A DNA stretch of 64,000 nt, taken from positions 1-64,000 of the forward strand of contig NZ_VSJK01000010.1 in NCBI RefSeq assembly GCF_008085915.1, written 5' to 3'. This document shows, one piece after another, positions 1-8,578 of the stretch. Made by a program: the position numbers and the translations under genes. The stretch's first letter is position 1; every line of letters begins with the position of its first letter. Source of the stretch: Oceaniovalibus sp. ACAM 378. GTDB lineage: Bacteria > Pseudomonadota > Alphaproteobacteria > Rhodobacterales > Rhodobacteraceae. The notes below the pieces were generated by a model, which saw nothing but the letters and a program-made list of their open reading frames with translations, was not told where the DNA came from and made no database searches.

Positions 1-493
1 TCTGCAAACCTCCGCGTCTCCGCTTCCGTCCGCCCCGTCTGGTGCCCGCCACCGCATCTCTGCGCCGCCGGTAGAGGGGTTCTACGGTTAGTGGCACAGA
101 GGCGCAAGCACATTCTTGAAGAAAATGTGTATTCGTTGAAAACAAAGGAAAACATGGCCTCATCCATGGGTTTGCGGCGTCTGAGTGACCTCGTTGGTCG
201 CGGCAAAGCAGGCCTTAACGATTCGAAGTGCGTTCAAACTGGCCAGCGTTTGAACTTGCAGCAGCCGAAAGCCGACACAGCGATTCCCTGGATGGTGGAC
301 TTGCCCTGCAGGCCGCCCCCCCGTTCCCCGCCCTCTGTCCTACTATAGTATGCAGTAACTTTGCGGCTCGCAGGTGTTCAGAGCTGCGCTGCGTCGTTTC
401 TTGTGAATCGACATCGCGCTTAAACTGCTCTCGGAACGTTCGGACCACACCGCGCTGGTGCAGCGGATCGGACACCCGTAGTCTGCAAAAATG
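1..493. other. Leading stretch without a recognisable gene
   Basis: No convincing gene was found here. The short open frames on both strands have no recognisable motif and overlap each other. A small inverted repeat, GTAGA / TCTAC, at about 74-88 could be the end of a transcript entering from the left. The SDR gene on the minus strand ends at 494, so this stretch lies downstream of it. Confidence 0.5.
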
Positions 494-1234
494 TCATCCG
501 CGTCCGATATAGGGCATGTCTCTTGCCATCACGGTCATGAACTGAACGTTGGCATCCAGTGGCAAGGTCACCATGTGATACACCGACGACGCCAAATGAG
601 ATACGTCCATCACCGCTTCGACCCGTGTCGACCCGTCCGCTTGAGACACGCCCGCTGTCTTGCGGCGGGACATGTCGGTCAGGGCATTGCCGATATCGAT
701 CTGACCGCAGGCGATGTTGAAAGCGCGCCCGTCAAGCGACAGGCAGCGGGTCAGGCCGGTGACCGCGTGTTTTGACATCGTATAGGGCACCGTTCCCGGG
801 CGCGGGGCATGGGCCGAGATCGAGCCGTTGTTGATGATCCGCCCACCTTGCGGTTTCTGCCGGCGCATCAGTGCAAACGCCCCCCGCGCCATAAGGAACA
901 TGCCGGTGATGTTGATATCGCAGACCCGCTTCCATTCGGCGACCGGGATTTCATCGATGGGTGCCGAGACAGTATTGACGCCTGCGTTGTTGAACAGGGC
1001 GTCAAGTCTGCCCCATGTGTCCGACAGCCGTGCGAATGCCGCATCGACCGCCGCCTCGTCCGCAACATCACAGGGCAGGATCAACGCGTTCGTGGAACCC
1101 GCCGCAGTTTCTTCCAGCGGTTCGCTTCGACGTCCAACCAGTGCGACACGCCAGCCGTTTTCAAGAAAATGCTGCGCGGTGACGCGGCCGATGCCACTGC
1201 CTGCGCCGGTGATCAGGATCGTTTTTTCGGTCAT
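494..1234 (-). CDS. SDR-family NAD(P)-dependent oxidoreductase
   Basis: This is a classical short-chain dehydrogenase/reductase of 246 residues, a normal family length. The N-terminal cofactor motif TGAGSGIG spans residues 9-16, NNAG is at 82-85, the active-site serine is near 138, and the YxxxK pair is Tyr151/Lys155. The sequence does not show the substrate; the enzyme probably interconverts an alcohol and a ketone on a small molecule in the cytoplasm. It lies in the same direction as the peptide-type ABC transporter genes and downstream of them, separated by a decayed epimerase fragment on the other strand. A catabolic role linked to the transported compound is possible but is only inferred. 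Confidence 0.9.
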   Translation of the reverse strand: MTEKTILITGAGSGIGRVTAQHFLENGWRVALVGRRSEPLEETAAGSTNALILPCDVADEAAVDAAFARLSDTWGRLDALFNNAGVNTVSAPIDEIPVAEWKRVCDINITGMFLMARGAFALMRRQKPQGGRIINNGSISAHAPRPGTVPYTMSKHAVTGLTRCLSLDGRAFNIACGQIDIGNALTDMSRRKTAGVSQADGSTRVEAVMDVSHLASSVYHMVTLPLDANVQFMTVMARDMPYIGRG

Positions 1235-1378
1235 CTCAATATTCCTTTTTCAATTTGGCGTGTTGCACGGGGGGACGCGGTCAGTGGTTGTCACGGGGCA
1301 ATCGGTGCCGGATCTTTTGATAGACCTTCTTCCCGGGTAATTGCCGGTGCCTTGTTCGAAAAATGTCCGGCACAGGAG

Positions 1379-1651
1379 TTGAGCGCAGAGGCGCTTGGCA
1401 TGAACCGCTGCATGACGATGCCGGGCTTGACGCTGTCGATCCGCTAGGGGGTGGCGGCGATGAGCGAAGTGGCGGGGCCGGAGCCTGCAAAGCTGATCCG
1501 CTGGGAATCGCAGGTAGAGATTCAGCAGATGGTCGCTGGCTGGCGTTTTGACTATGTTACTACCAAGGCCGAGGCGCTCGGGCTCAGGCGCGACGCGGAA
1601 TTTGGCGACATCATCCCCAATCACATCGAGGACGACATGACCGCAGCATGA
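1379..1651 (+). pseudogene. C-terminal remnant of a NAD-dependent epimerase (D-erythronate dehydrogenase-like)
   Basis: One plus-strand frame reads like the end of a DenD-type sugar-acid dehydrogenase/epimerase. It has a MPGLTLS segment, then a segment beginning VAGPEPAKLIRWE, and ends FGDIIPNHIEDDM. A TAG stop at 1445-1447 lies in the same frame between MPGLTLSIR and GVAAMSEV. No Rossmann N-terminus can be found upstream, because the SDR gene occupies the opposite strand there. This indicates a truncated, decayed gene. The DenD-like label rests on remembered C-terminal sequence patterns and needs a search. A short expressed peptide from the ATG at 1460 is a less likely alternative. Confidence 0.5.
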
Positions 1652-1792
1652 GTCTCGCCTTGCATATGACATTCCAAATGCCCTTCCGATGCGCCGAACG
1701 TCGGGACGAGGCGCTAGCGCGAATTTGCGTGGCAGCGATTGCGACAACAGCGCAAGCGCGGACGCCAATTCACGGAAACACCACGGCGTGAT

Positions 1793-1818
1793 CCCGGCGG
1801 CGCGTCATGGCCGCCGGG
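1793..1818 (-). terminator. GC-rich hairpin just after the ABC transporter operon
   Basis: A perfect 9-bp inverted repeat, CCCGGCGGC / GCCGCCGGG, with an 8-nt loop lies 10 bases downstream of the stop of the binding-protein gene at 1829. No T-run follows on the minus strand, so it may terminate weakly or protect the transcript end from exonucleases. Confidence 0.5.
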
Positions 1819-1828
1819 CTGCTTTGGA

Positions 1829-3388
1829 TTACGCGTTGAACCACCAACGTTCGGATGCGCGGGCCCCGTCCAGATCCCAGTCGCCCGCGACCTTTTCACC
1901 GGTCGAGATCTTGCTGGATTTGGCATCCAGATAATCGGCCCAGACCGGCGCGATCATGCCACCCTCATCGTGCAGGATCGCCTGACATTCCCAGTAAAGC
2001 TCCTTGCGCTTGTTGTCGTCTTTTTCGCCACGCGCTGCGACAAGCGCTGTGTTGAAGGCGTCGTTGTCCCATTGGGTAGCGTTCCAGCCACCGATGCCTT
2101 CGCGCGAATAGGGCAACGTGAGTATCAGATCGGTGTTCGCACGGCCCGACCAGCGCTCGGCAAAGAACTCGGTCTTGCCCCAGACGTTGGACCAGTAACC
2201 ATCTTCCGGCTCGCGCACGACTTCCATTTTGATCCCGGCCTTGGCGGCATGCTGGCTGAACAGTTGCGCGCCATCGACGGCCCCGGCAAACGGCGTTTCC
2301 GATGCATGCAGTTTGAAGGTCGTGCCTTCCTGACCAGCCTTCTTCATCAGTGACCGCGCTTTGTCGGGGTCATAGCTGTGCTGTTCGAGATTGGGGTTAT
2401 GGTCGGGATAGGCCTCGGAGATCGGTTGATCGTTGGCAACGGAGCCAAAACCGCCAAGGATCTTGTTGACAAAATCCTCGCGGTCGATCGCCAGCTTCAT
2501 CGCCATCCGAACATCATTGTCGGTATAGGGGTCCATCGAGGTATTCATGCTGTAGCACAGGTGGACCTTGCCCTGAGTCTGAACCAGATCGACGCCCGGC
2601 ATCGCTTTGAGCAGAACTGCCGTGGTCGGATCGACAAAGTTCATCGCGTGGACTTGGCCGGTTTGCAGCGCGGTGGTGCGGGCGTTTACATCGCGAATGG
2701 CCAGCAGTTCAATGGAATCGAAGTGGGCACGCCCCTCTTTCCAATAGTTCGGCGCACGTTTCACCAAGGACTTCACACCGGGTTCATAGGTTTCAAGGAT
2801 ATAGCCGCCAGTGCCGATGCCCTTGTCGAAATCCGGATCGTCAGCCGGAACGATCAACATGGTGGTGATCGTCATGATTGCCGGGAAAGTGGCGTTCGGG
2901 CCGGAAAGCGAAACGGTGACTTCGTTCGGCGCGGTTGCCTTGACGTCGGTGACCTGATCCATCAGCGACTTGGCTTCCGAAACAGACTGCTCGCCGCGGT
3001 GCAGGTTCAGCGAAAACACCACGTCATCGGCATCCATGGTCTTGCCGTTGTGGAACTCGATGCCTTCGCGCAGTTTGAAGACCCAAGCGGTCAGATCGTC
3101 ATTCGCCTCCCAGCTGGTTGCAAGTTCGGGGATCAGAACGCCGCCGGGGCCGACCTCGATCAAGTTGTTCCTGATCTGCCACTGCAGGTTCAGCATGAAC
3201 TTGCTTTCGTTGCGCTGTGGATCAAGTGTCTCGCCGCTGTCGAAATCGGCGATGGCAAGCCGGAAGTCGCCCCCCTTAACCGGTGCAGTCTGGGCGCGCA
3301 GGGGTTGTCCGCTGAGGCCGAGAAGCCCGGTCGCTCCAAGCGCGCTTGCGCCAAGAAGCAAGGATCGTCTGTTTGGCGAAATGGTCAC
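1829..3388 (-). CDS. Peptide/opine-type ABC transporter substrate-binding protein
   Basis: This 519-residue periplasmic binding protein belongs to solute-binding family 5 (DppA/OppA type). The N-terminus carries a twin-arginine pattern, NRRSLLLGAS, followed by a hydrophobic run and an AQT cleavage region, so Tat export is likely. The mature part has the family opening with LDPQRNE and a segment LVIELGPGGVLIPELA-like near residue 80, where the family usually reads 'PdLA.sWe'. It belongs with the double ATPase and the two permeases at 4176-7641, but pseudogene remains separate it from the ATPase. The position beside the hut genes suggests a histidine-related or nitrogenous ligand. That is inference, since this family binds many solutes. 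Confidence 0.9.
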   Translation of the reverse strand: MTISPNRRSLLLGASALGATGLLGLSGQPLRAQTAPVKGGDFRLAIADFDSGETLDPQRNESKFMLNLQWQIRNNLIEVGPGGVLIPELATSWEANDDLTAWVFKLREGIEFHNGKTMDADDVVFSLNLHRGEQSVSEAKSLMDQVTDVKATAPNEVTVSLSGPNATFPAIMTITTMLIVPADDPDFDKGIGTGGYILETYEPGVKSLVKRAPNYWKEGRAHFDSIELLAIRDVNARTTALQTGQVHAMNFVDPTTAVLLKAMPGVDLVQTQGKVHLCYSMNTSMDPYTDNDVRMAMKLAIDREDFVNKILGGFGSVANDQPISEAYPDHNPNLEQHSYDPDKARSLMKKAGQEGTTFKLHASETPFAGAVDGAQLFSQHAAKAGIKMEVVREPEDGYWSNVWGKTEFFAERWSGRANTDLILTLPYSREGIGGWNATQWDNDAFNTALVAARGEKDDNKRKELYWECQAILHDEGGMIAPVWADYLDAKSSKISTGEKVAGDWDLDGARASERWWFNA

Positions 3389-3477
3389 GTGTCGTCTCCT
3401 TGTTGTCAGTATATGGTTGGCGGCAGGCCCGCTATGGTCCCCCTGCCCGAGCGTTCATTTGCAGTTGCCCGCGTTGG

Positions 3478-3912
3478 TTATTTCCCCGGCGCAACCGCGG
3501 CTAGAAATGCGTCATTCTCCGATGCGCTGCCCATGGTAACGCATGCCGAGTTTCAAAATGGCTCTTCCTGCCATGCCTTGATCAAAATGCCCCTTTTGCG
3601 CAGGTTTTCTGCAAAGTCTGATGTCTCTGTGCCCGTGCGAAGAATAAGAAACTGGCTTGGCGCGCAGGTATGCCCAATGGCGTTCAACGCATTCGCCACG
3701 CGATGACGTTCGGCGGTTGCAATTTCGACGAACTTGTCCCGATGCGCATCATCAGTCAACGCCTCCGTCGCCGCTTCCACTGCCGGCGCGTTCACACCGA
3801 ATGGATTTCGGGTTTTCATCAGCGCAGTGATCAACAGATTGTCCGAAGCAATCCCATATCCAACGCGAATTCCCGCAAGCCCATAGGCCTTTGAACAGGT
3901 GCGGCCAGCGGA
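3478..3912 (-). pseudogene. HisC-like aminotransferase fragment, frameshifted and interrupted
   Basis: The minus strand encodes the second half of a class I/II aminotransferase of the histidinol-phosphate type. It contains RTCSKAYGLAGIRVGYG, which holds the PLP-lysine motif SKAYGLAG, then NPFGVN, and a C-terminal stretch VTMGSASENDAFLAA. A TGA stop at about 3553-3555 interrupts the last segment in frame. The N-terminal half is missing: directly upstream the reading frame changes and the sequence becomes a different protein fragment. The gene would once have sat between the binding protein and the ATPase, so an aminotransferase was probably part of this transport and catabolism operon before decay. 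Confidence 0.75.
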
Positions 3913-4175
3913 ACGCGGGCCGTGTCATGTCGTACCCGTCGCGCAGCAAAGGAGTGGTCTGACCAGATTTGACCGTTTCACCGATTTTCACCGGAGGTTC
4001 GACCAGCCCGTGATGATCGGCGCTCAAAATTGCCTGACAGTCCCCCATAACCAGAAAGCGTGTCTGCTGCGGCGCGGCCCTTCCGAACCGAAAATGGCCC
4101 GAGCGTTCGCTGGAGGATTGCAAATCAAAATCACTGCTGACGGGGCCGTATCGCACACGCATCGTGTTCAAATCC
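3910..4175 (-). pseudogene. Remnant of an aspartoacylase/DoeB-like deacylase C-terminus
   Basis: A frame upstream of the aminotransferase remnant contains TRFLVMGD, then ILSADHHGLVEPPVKIGETV and KSGQ, ending near DMTRPAF. This resembles the C-terminal beta domain of the succinylglutamate desuccinylase/aspartoacylase family, including DoeB-type N-acetyl-diaminobutyrate deacetylases, where a GLVEP..dlGd.V..Gq pattern is common. The metal-binding N-terminal domain is absent. The fragment runs out of frame into the HisC-like remnant, so a deletion probably fused the two. The family call is tentative. Confidence 0.45.
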
Positions 4176-5819
4176 TCAGGCAGGTGTGGCTGTCTCACGC
4201 CCGGCCAAGACAGTGTCGAGCCAGTCAGGGTCCATCTCGGGGACCGATGACAGTAAAAGTTCGGTGTATTCCTGATGTGGTGGGCTGAAGATTTCGTCCT
4301 TTGAACCCTGTTCGACGATCCGGCCGCCCTGCATCACGACAACCTCGTCTGCGATGGATCTTACCGTGGCAAGATCATGTGTGATGAACAAATAGGTCAG
4401 CCCCATTTCCCGTTGCAACCGGTCGAGCAGCCGCAGGATCCCTTCGGCGACAAGCTGATCCAGTGCCGATGTGATCTCATCGCAGATGATGAATTCCGGT
4501 TCTGCGGCCAGCGCCCGCGCGATGCAGACCCGTTGTTTCTGACCGCCCGACAATTCGGCCGGCAGCCGGTCGATGAACTCATCCGGGTCCAGTTCGATCA
4601 GGGTCAGCAATTCGCGGATCCGCGCCTCTTTCGCCCTCCCCTTGAGGCCAAGGAAAAACTCCAGCGGACGTCCGATCACTTCGCGGATGCGATGCCGTGG
4701 GTTAAGCGCGGTATCGGCCATCTGGTGAATCATTTGCACACGGCGTTGCAGGGTCGGGGCGCGCTGACGGCTGGTGGCTGGCAGATCGACCCCCTCGAAC
4801 CGGACCACGCCTTTCGTCGGCGCCAGCAGCCCCATGATCACCCGCGCCGTCGTGGTTTTCCCCGAGCCACTTTCGCCGACAACGGCGACAGTGCGGCCGC
4901 GATGAACAGTCAGGTCAATATCGTCCAGAACCTTCTGCGGACCATAGAAGGCGCTGATGCCTTCAAGTTGTAACAGCGGCCGCTCGCCCTGCGGCACTTC
5001 GGGCATCGGGTCGCGGCGAAACGCACGCACGGCCCACAGGGATTTGGTGTAGTCCTGCTGCGGATCTGCCAGCATGGTGCGAGTGTCGGCCTCTTCGACC
5101 TCGTCACCCTTCAGCAGAACCTTGATCCGGTCGGCCATCTGCGCGACCACCGCAAGATCATGGGTGATATAGATTGCCGCCGTATGATGTTCGCGCACGA
5201 CCCTGCGGATTGCCGACAGAACCTCGATCTGGGTCGTCACATCCAACGCGGTTGTCGGTTCGTCGAAAATGATCAGATCGGGACGACAGGCCATCGCCAT
5301 CGCCGTCATCGCGCGCTGCAACTGGCCACCCGACACCTGATGCGGATAGCGAAAGCCGATCTGTTCGGGGTCGGGCAATTGCATCGCACGGTAAAGCTGC
5401 ACGGCATCCTTTTTCGCCTGCGCCCGGGACATGATGCCGTGGCGTACCGGCGCCTCGCAATACTGGTTGATCAGACGAAAGGCTGGATTGAACGCTGCCG
5501 CCGCTGACTGTGCGACATAGGCGATGCGCGCGCCATGCAGCTTGCGCAACTGCTCGCGGCTGGCGCCGACAAGCTCCTGACCATCAAACCTGATCGAGCC
5601 TCCGCTGATCCGGCACCCGCCTTTGGTGTAGCCCATGGCGGCCAGTCCAAGCGTCGATTTTCCCGCGCCGCTCTCGCCGATCAGACCGATGATCTCGCCT
5701 CGTTTCAGCGTCAGATCGATGCCCTTGACGATCTGGTGCCACTGGCCGCCGGACCGGCCCTCGATTCTGAGGTCGCGGATGTCCAGAAGCAGATCGTCCT
5801 GCTGCGCTGTGTCGGTCAT
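4176..5819 (-). CDS. Dipeptide-type ABC transporter ATPase with two nucleotide-binding domains
   Basis: This 547-residue protein fuses the two ATPase subunits that DppD and DppF provide separately. The first domain has Walker A GESGAGKS at residues 48-55 and the signature VSGGQLQR near 168. The second has Walker A GESGSGKT near 314 and LSGGQKQR near 424. Walker B patterns (IIFDEPTTALD and FIICDEITSALD) follow each signature. It energises uptake through the two permeases encoded immediately upstream in the operon; only three bases separate it from the DppC-like gene. Both halves look intact, so the importer is probably functional despite the pseudogenes next door. Confidence 0.95.
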   Translation of the reverse strand: MTDTAQQDDLLLDIRDLRIEGRSGGQWHQIVKGIDLTLKRGEIIGLIGESGAGKSTLGLAAMGYTKGGCRISGGSIRFDGQELVGASREQLRKLHGARIAYVAQSAAAAFNPAFRLINQYCEAPVRHGIMSRAQAKKDAVQLYRAMQLPDPEQIGFRYPHQVSGGQLQRAMTAMAMACRPDLIIFDEPTTALDVTTQIEVLSAIRRVVREHHTAAIYITHDLAVVAQMADRIKVLLKGDEVEEADTRTMLADPQQDYTKSLWAVRAFRRDPMPEVPQGERPLLQLEGISAFYGPQKVLDDIDLTVHRGRTVAVVGESGSGKTTTARVIMGLLAPTKGVVRFEGVDLPATSRQRAPTLQRRVQMIHQMADTALNPRHRIREVIGRPLEFFLGLKGRAKEARIRELLTLIELDPDEFIDRLPAELSGGQKQRVCIARALAAEPEFIICDEITSALDQLVAEGILRLLDRLQREMGLTYLFITHDLATVRSIADEVVVMQGGRIVEQGSKDEIFSPPHQEYTELLLSSVPEMDPDWLDTVLAGRETATPA

Positions 5820-5822
5820 CGC

Positions 5823-6680
5823 CTATTCCTTCAAGCCGCTGGAGATATGCAGGACCCAATCGACGACAAGGTTGACCGCGACAGTGAGAAGCGCGATGGC
5901 CCCGGCCGGCAAAAGCGGAGCCAGCCCGAATGTCGCCGTCTGCCATGTTGAGAAATTGGCAAACGAGATCAGTTTGGCGCTCTCGCGCACCATCGATCCC
6001 CAGTCCGCCGTCGGCGGTTGCAGCCCCAGCCCAAGGAACGACAAAGCCGAGATGAACAGGAAGACAAAGCAGAACCGCAGGCCGAATTCGGCGATCAGGG
6101 GGGCCGCTGCATTGGGCAGAACCTCGCGGCGGATCAGCCAAGGCAGGCCTTCGCCGCGCATGCGCGCAACTTCGATATAATCCATCGTCAGGATGTCTTG
6201 CGCGACGGCCCGCGACAGGCGGTAAACCCGTGTACTGTCCAAAACCGCGATCACAAGGATCAGCGACAGAACCGATGTGCCGGTGATGGTCAGGATCATC
6301 AGTGCAAAGATCAGCGAAGGGATCGCCATCAGGATATCGACGATACGCGACGAGATCATATCAAACCAGCCACCCAGCGTCGCCGCCAGAAGGCCGGTTA
6401 TTCCGCCCAGCAAAAACGCGAGGATCGTCGTGGCCAGCGCAATGCCGACAGTGTTCCGTGCGCCAAAGATCAGCCGCGACATGACATCCCGCCCCAACCC
6501 GTCCGTGCCAAGATAATGCGGCGCCGCCCATGCATGATACTGCGGGCCGACAACGGCGATTTCCGGAAACGGCGCGATCAGCGGCGCAAAAATTGCAAGG
6601 ATCGAGAAGAACCCGATCAGCACGATGCCGATCCACGCGGATACAGGCGCCTCGCGCAACTGGCTGAGCCAATAATACAT
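5823..6680 (-). CDS. ABC transporter permease, DppC/OppC type
   Basis: This inner-membrane permease of 285 residues has an N-terminal membrane segment near residues 16-38. It is followed by a periplasmic loop with YLGTDGLGRDVMSRL, typical of DppC proteins, and then about five more helices. The EAA loop reads EVARMRGEGLPWLIRREVLPNA. It pairs with the DppB-like permease encoded 4 bases upstream to form the channel, with the double ATPase inside and the family-5 binding protein outside. No truncation is visible. Confidence 0.95.
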   Translation of the reverse strand: MYYWLSQLREAPVSAWIGIVLIGFFSILAIFAPLIAPFPEIAVVGPQYHAWAAPHYLGTDGLGRDVMSRLIFGARNTVGIALATTILAFLLGGITGLLAATLGGWFDMISSRIVDILMAIPSLIFALMILTITGTSVLSLILVIAVLDSTRVYRLSRAVAQDILTMDYIEVARMRGEGLPWLIRREVLPNAAAPLIAEFGLRFCFVFLFISALSFLGLGLQPPTADWGSMVRESAKLISFANFSTWQTATFGLAPLLPAGAIALLTVAVNLVVDWVLHISSGLKE

Positions 6681-6684
6681 GCTT

Positions 6685-7641
6685 TTACCTTGGATGCAGG
6701 AGTTTTGGGTTCGCGATGATCGACAGAATATCGGCAGCCATGTTCAGCAGAATATAGGTCGCAGCAAAGATCAGGCAGGCGGCCTGCACCACGGTCACAT
6801 CGCGGTTCGACACGGCATCGACCAACAATTGCCCCAGACCCGGATAGACGAACACCACCTCGACCAATACGACGCCAACGATCAGATAGGCCAGATTCAG
6901 CGCGACCACCGTGATGATCGGGGCCATGGCATTCGGAAGCGCATGCACCGCAATCACCCGCCAGCGCTTGATGCCCTTCAACTCGGCCATCTCGATATAG
7001 GGTGACGCCAGTAGATTGATGATCGCTGCCCGCGTCATCCGCATCATATGCGCCATGACGATCAGCGTCATCGTCAACGCGGGCAAAAATGTCCGATACA
7101 GCCGTTCCGGCAACGGCGCGCTGCCGTCCACGTCAGCGAGACTGGGGAACCAACCCAAGGTGACCGAAAAGATCAGGATCAGGATATAGGCGACGAAGAA
7201 CTCGGGAAACGAGATTGCCACAAGCGTCGTGCCGGAAATCATCCGGTCAAACGCCGAGTTGCGGTAAAGCGCCGCGACCAACCCAAGCAAGATCGCCAGA
7301 GGCACCGCAATCGCGGCGGCGTAACCGGCCAGAAAGAAGGTGTTTCCCGCACGTGACTGAATCAGCTCAGCGATCGGTCGCTGGTTCGAGAGCGAAACGC
7401 CGAAATCGCCCTGCACCGCCCCTGCCAGCCATAATCCATAGCGGACATGGACCGGCTGATCCAGATTGAACTTGGAGCGAAACGCGGCAAGCGTCTCGGG
7501 CGTTGCGGATTGCCCCAGAGTCTCTGTCGCTATATCGCCCGGCAAAAGTTCAACAGCCGAGAAAATGACGACCGTCACGATCAGCAGCGTAAGAAGGCCC
7601 ATCATGAGCCGCGAAAGGATGATCTTCAGGATCGGCTGCAT
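6685..7641 (-). CDS. ABC transporter permease, DppB/OppB type
   Basis: This is the partner permease of the peptide-type importer. The start is placed at the ATG at 7641 (MQPILKIILSRLMMG), giving 318 residues with a first helix at about residues 9-31, as in DppB proteins. The longer frame beginning at 7821 would add 60 residues with no family match and would run into the hutC gene. The EAA loop contains MAELKGIKRWRVIAVHALPNA. It is the first gene of the operon and faces hutC divergently across a 167-bp AT-rich spacer that holds a putative HutC site. Confidence 0.92.
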   Translation of the reverse strand: MQPILKIILSRLMMGLLTLLIVTVVIFSAVELLPGDIATETLGQSATPETLAAFRSKFNLDQPVHVRYGLWLAGAVQGDFGVSLSNQRPIAELIQSRAGNTFFLAGYAAAIAVPLAILLGLVAALYRNSAFDRMISGTTLVAISFPEFFVAYILILIFSVTLGWFPSLADVDGSAPLPERLYRTFLPALTMTLIVMAHMMRMTRAAIINLLASPYIEMAELKGIKRWRVIAVHALPNAMAPIITVVALNLAYLIVGVVLVEVVFVYPGLGQLLVDAVSNRDVTVVQAACLIFAATYILLNMAADILSIIANPKLLHPR

Positions 7642-7670
7642 CGGACTCGCTTTATTGTATGGATTTTTTC

Positions 7671-7690
7671 CATTATGTCTATATTTATAG
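7671..7690. promoter_or_regulatory. Putative HutC operator before the transporter operon
   Basis: The AT-rich spacer between the DppB-like gene and hutC contains CATTATGTCTATATTTATAG. It shares the 8-mer TATGTCTA (7674-7681) with a near-perfect palindrome over the hutF start at 13837-13856. GntR/HutC regulators usually bind short AT-rich palindromes of this kind. Another small inverted repeat, ATGGA-N5-TCCAT, lies at 7659-7673. The assignment is an inference from the shared core and location. Confidence 0.4.
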
Positions 7691-7808
7691 ATTGAGGCGG
7701 CAGATCTGCACAGGCTCGATTGGTTTGGCGTTTCTGGGTCGCTGTTTAGCATAACTGCGAAACGCCTCACGGCCATCACAGATCGCGAACAAGACAGGAT
7801 GTGGCAGG

Positions 7809-8498
7809 ATGACAGCGACATATCGCGACGTGAAAGCGGACATACTCGAAAAGATCACGCTGGGCATATGGCCTCCTGGAAGCACGATCCCGAAAGAGAT
7901 CGAACTGGCCGAAATCTATGATTGCGCGCGGGCCACCGTGAACCGGGCCATGCGCGAACTTGCCGAAGACGGTATCGTTGAACGCAAACGCAAGGCCGGT
8001 ACGAAGGTGCGTATGGCGCCTGTTCGCCAAGCGCGTTTTGAAATTCCGATAGTGCGCAAAGAGATCGAAGACAAGGGCACCGAATACCGCTATGCGCTGG
8101 TTCGCAAAGAACGGCAGCAGGCGCCCGACTGGTTGCGCGCACGGCTAAGGCTGAACGACGGCGGCGCGGTGTTGCATCTGATCTGCATGCATTATGCTGA
8201 CGGAGCCCCTTATCAATATGAAGATCGCTGGATCAATCTGGACCTGCTGCCCAATGCGGCCGAGATCGACTTTGCCGATACTGGCCCGAACGAATGGCTG
8301 GTTGCAACCATTCCATTTTCGAACGCCGAGATCAGTCTTCTGGCCACTATGGCGGACGCTGAGCTTGCCGAACATCTGGGCTGTTCCAAGGGCGACGCGC
8401 TGTTTCAGGCAGAACGCTCGACCTGGTGGGACGGCAAGGCGATCACTTTTGTCCGGCTGACCTTTCGCAAGGGGCACCGGATGACCACGCGGTATTGA
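7809..8498 (+). CDS. hutC: GntR-family regulator, HutC-like histidine-utilisation repressor
   Basis: This 229-residue protein has an N-terminal GntR winged helix at about residues 5-72, including IPKEIELAEIYDCARATVNR and RAMRELAEDGIVERKRKAGT. A C-terminal UTRA ligand-binding domain follows, containing HYADGAPYQYEDRWINLDLLP. In the HutC family the effector is urocanate, which releases the repressor from hut promoters. The gene faces the peptide-type transporter divergently and converges on hutU, as expected for the local regulator. The motifs and the hut context make HutC the best name. Direct evidence of urocanate binding is not available from sequence. Confidence 0.88.
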   Translation: MTATYRDVKADILEKITLGIWPPGSTIPKEIELAEIYDCARATVNRAMRELAEDGIVERKRKAGTKVRMAPVRQARFEIPIVRKEIEDKGTEYRYALVRKERQQAPDWLRARLRLNDGGAVLHLICMHYADGAPYQYEDRWINLDLLPNAAEIDFADTGPNEWLVATIPFSNAEISLLATMADAELAEHLGCSKGDALFQAERSTWWDGKAITFVRLTFRKGHRMTTRY

Positions 8499-8540
8499 AC
8501 CGGGTTCAACCGCGCCCTGCCCCATCATCCGGTCCTGACG

Positions 8541-8566
8541 CCGCCGCCCGGGCGAAAGGGCGGCGG
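8541..8566. terminator. Hairpin between convergent hutC and hutU
   Basis: A perfect 9-bp inverted repeat, CCGCCGCCC / GGGCGGCGG, lies in the 80-bp gap between the ends of hutC (8498) and hutU (8579). It could end both transcripts, although neither side shows a strong T-run. Confidence 0.5.
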
Positions 8567-8578
8567 AGCGGTTCATCC

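Noticed and set aside
2378-3706. 442-codon plus-strand open frame opposite the binding-protein gene
   Set aside because: It is fully antisense to a clear family-5 binding protein and has no motif of its own; GC-rich codon use opens such frames.
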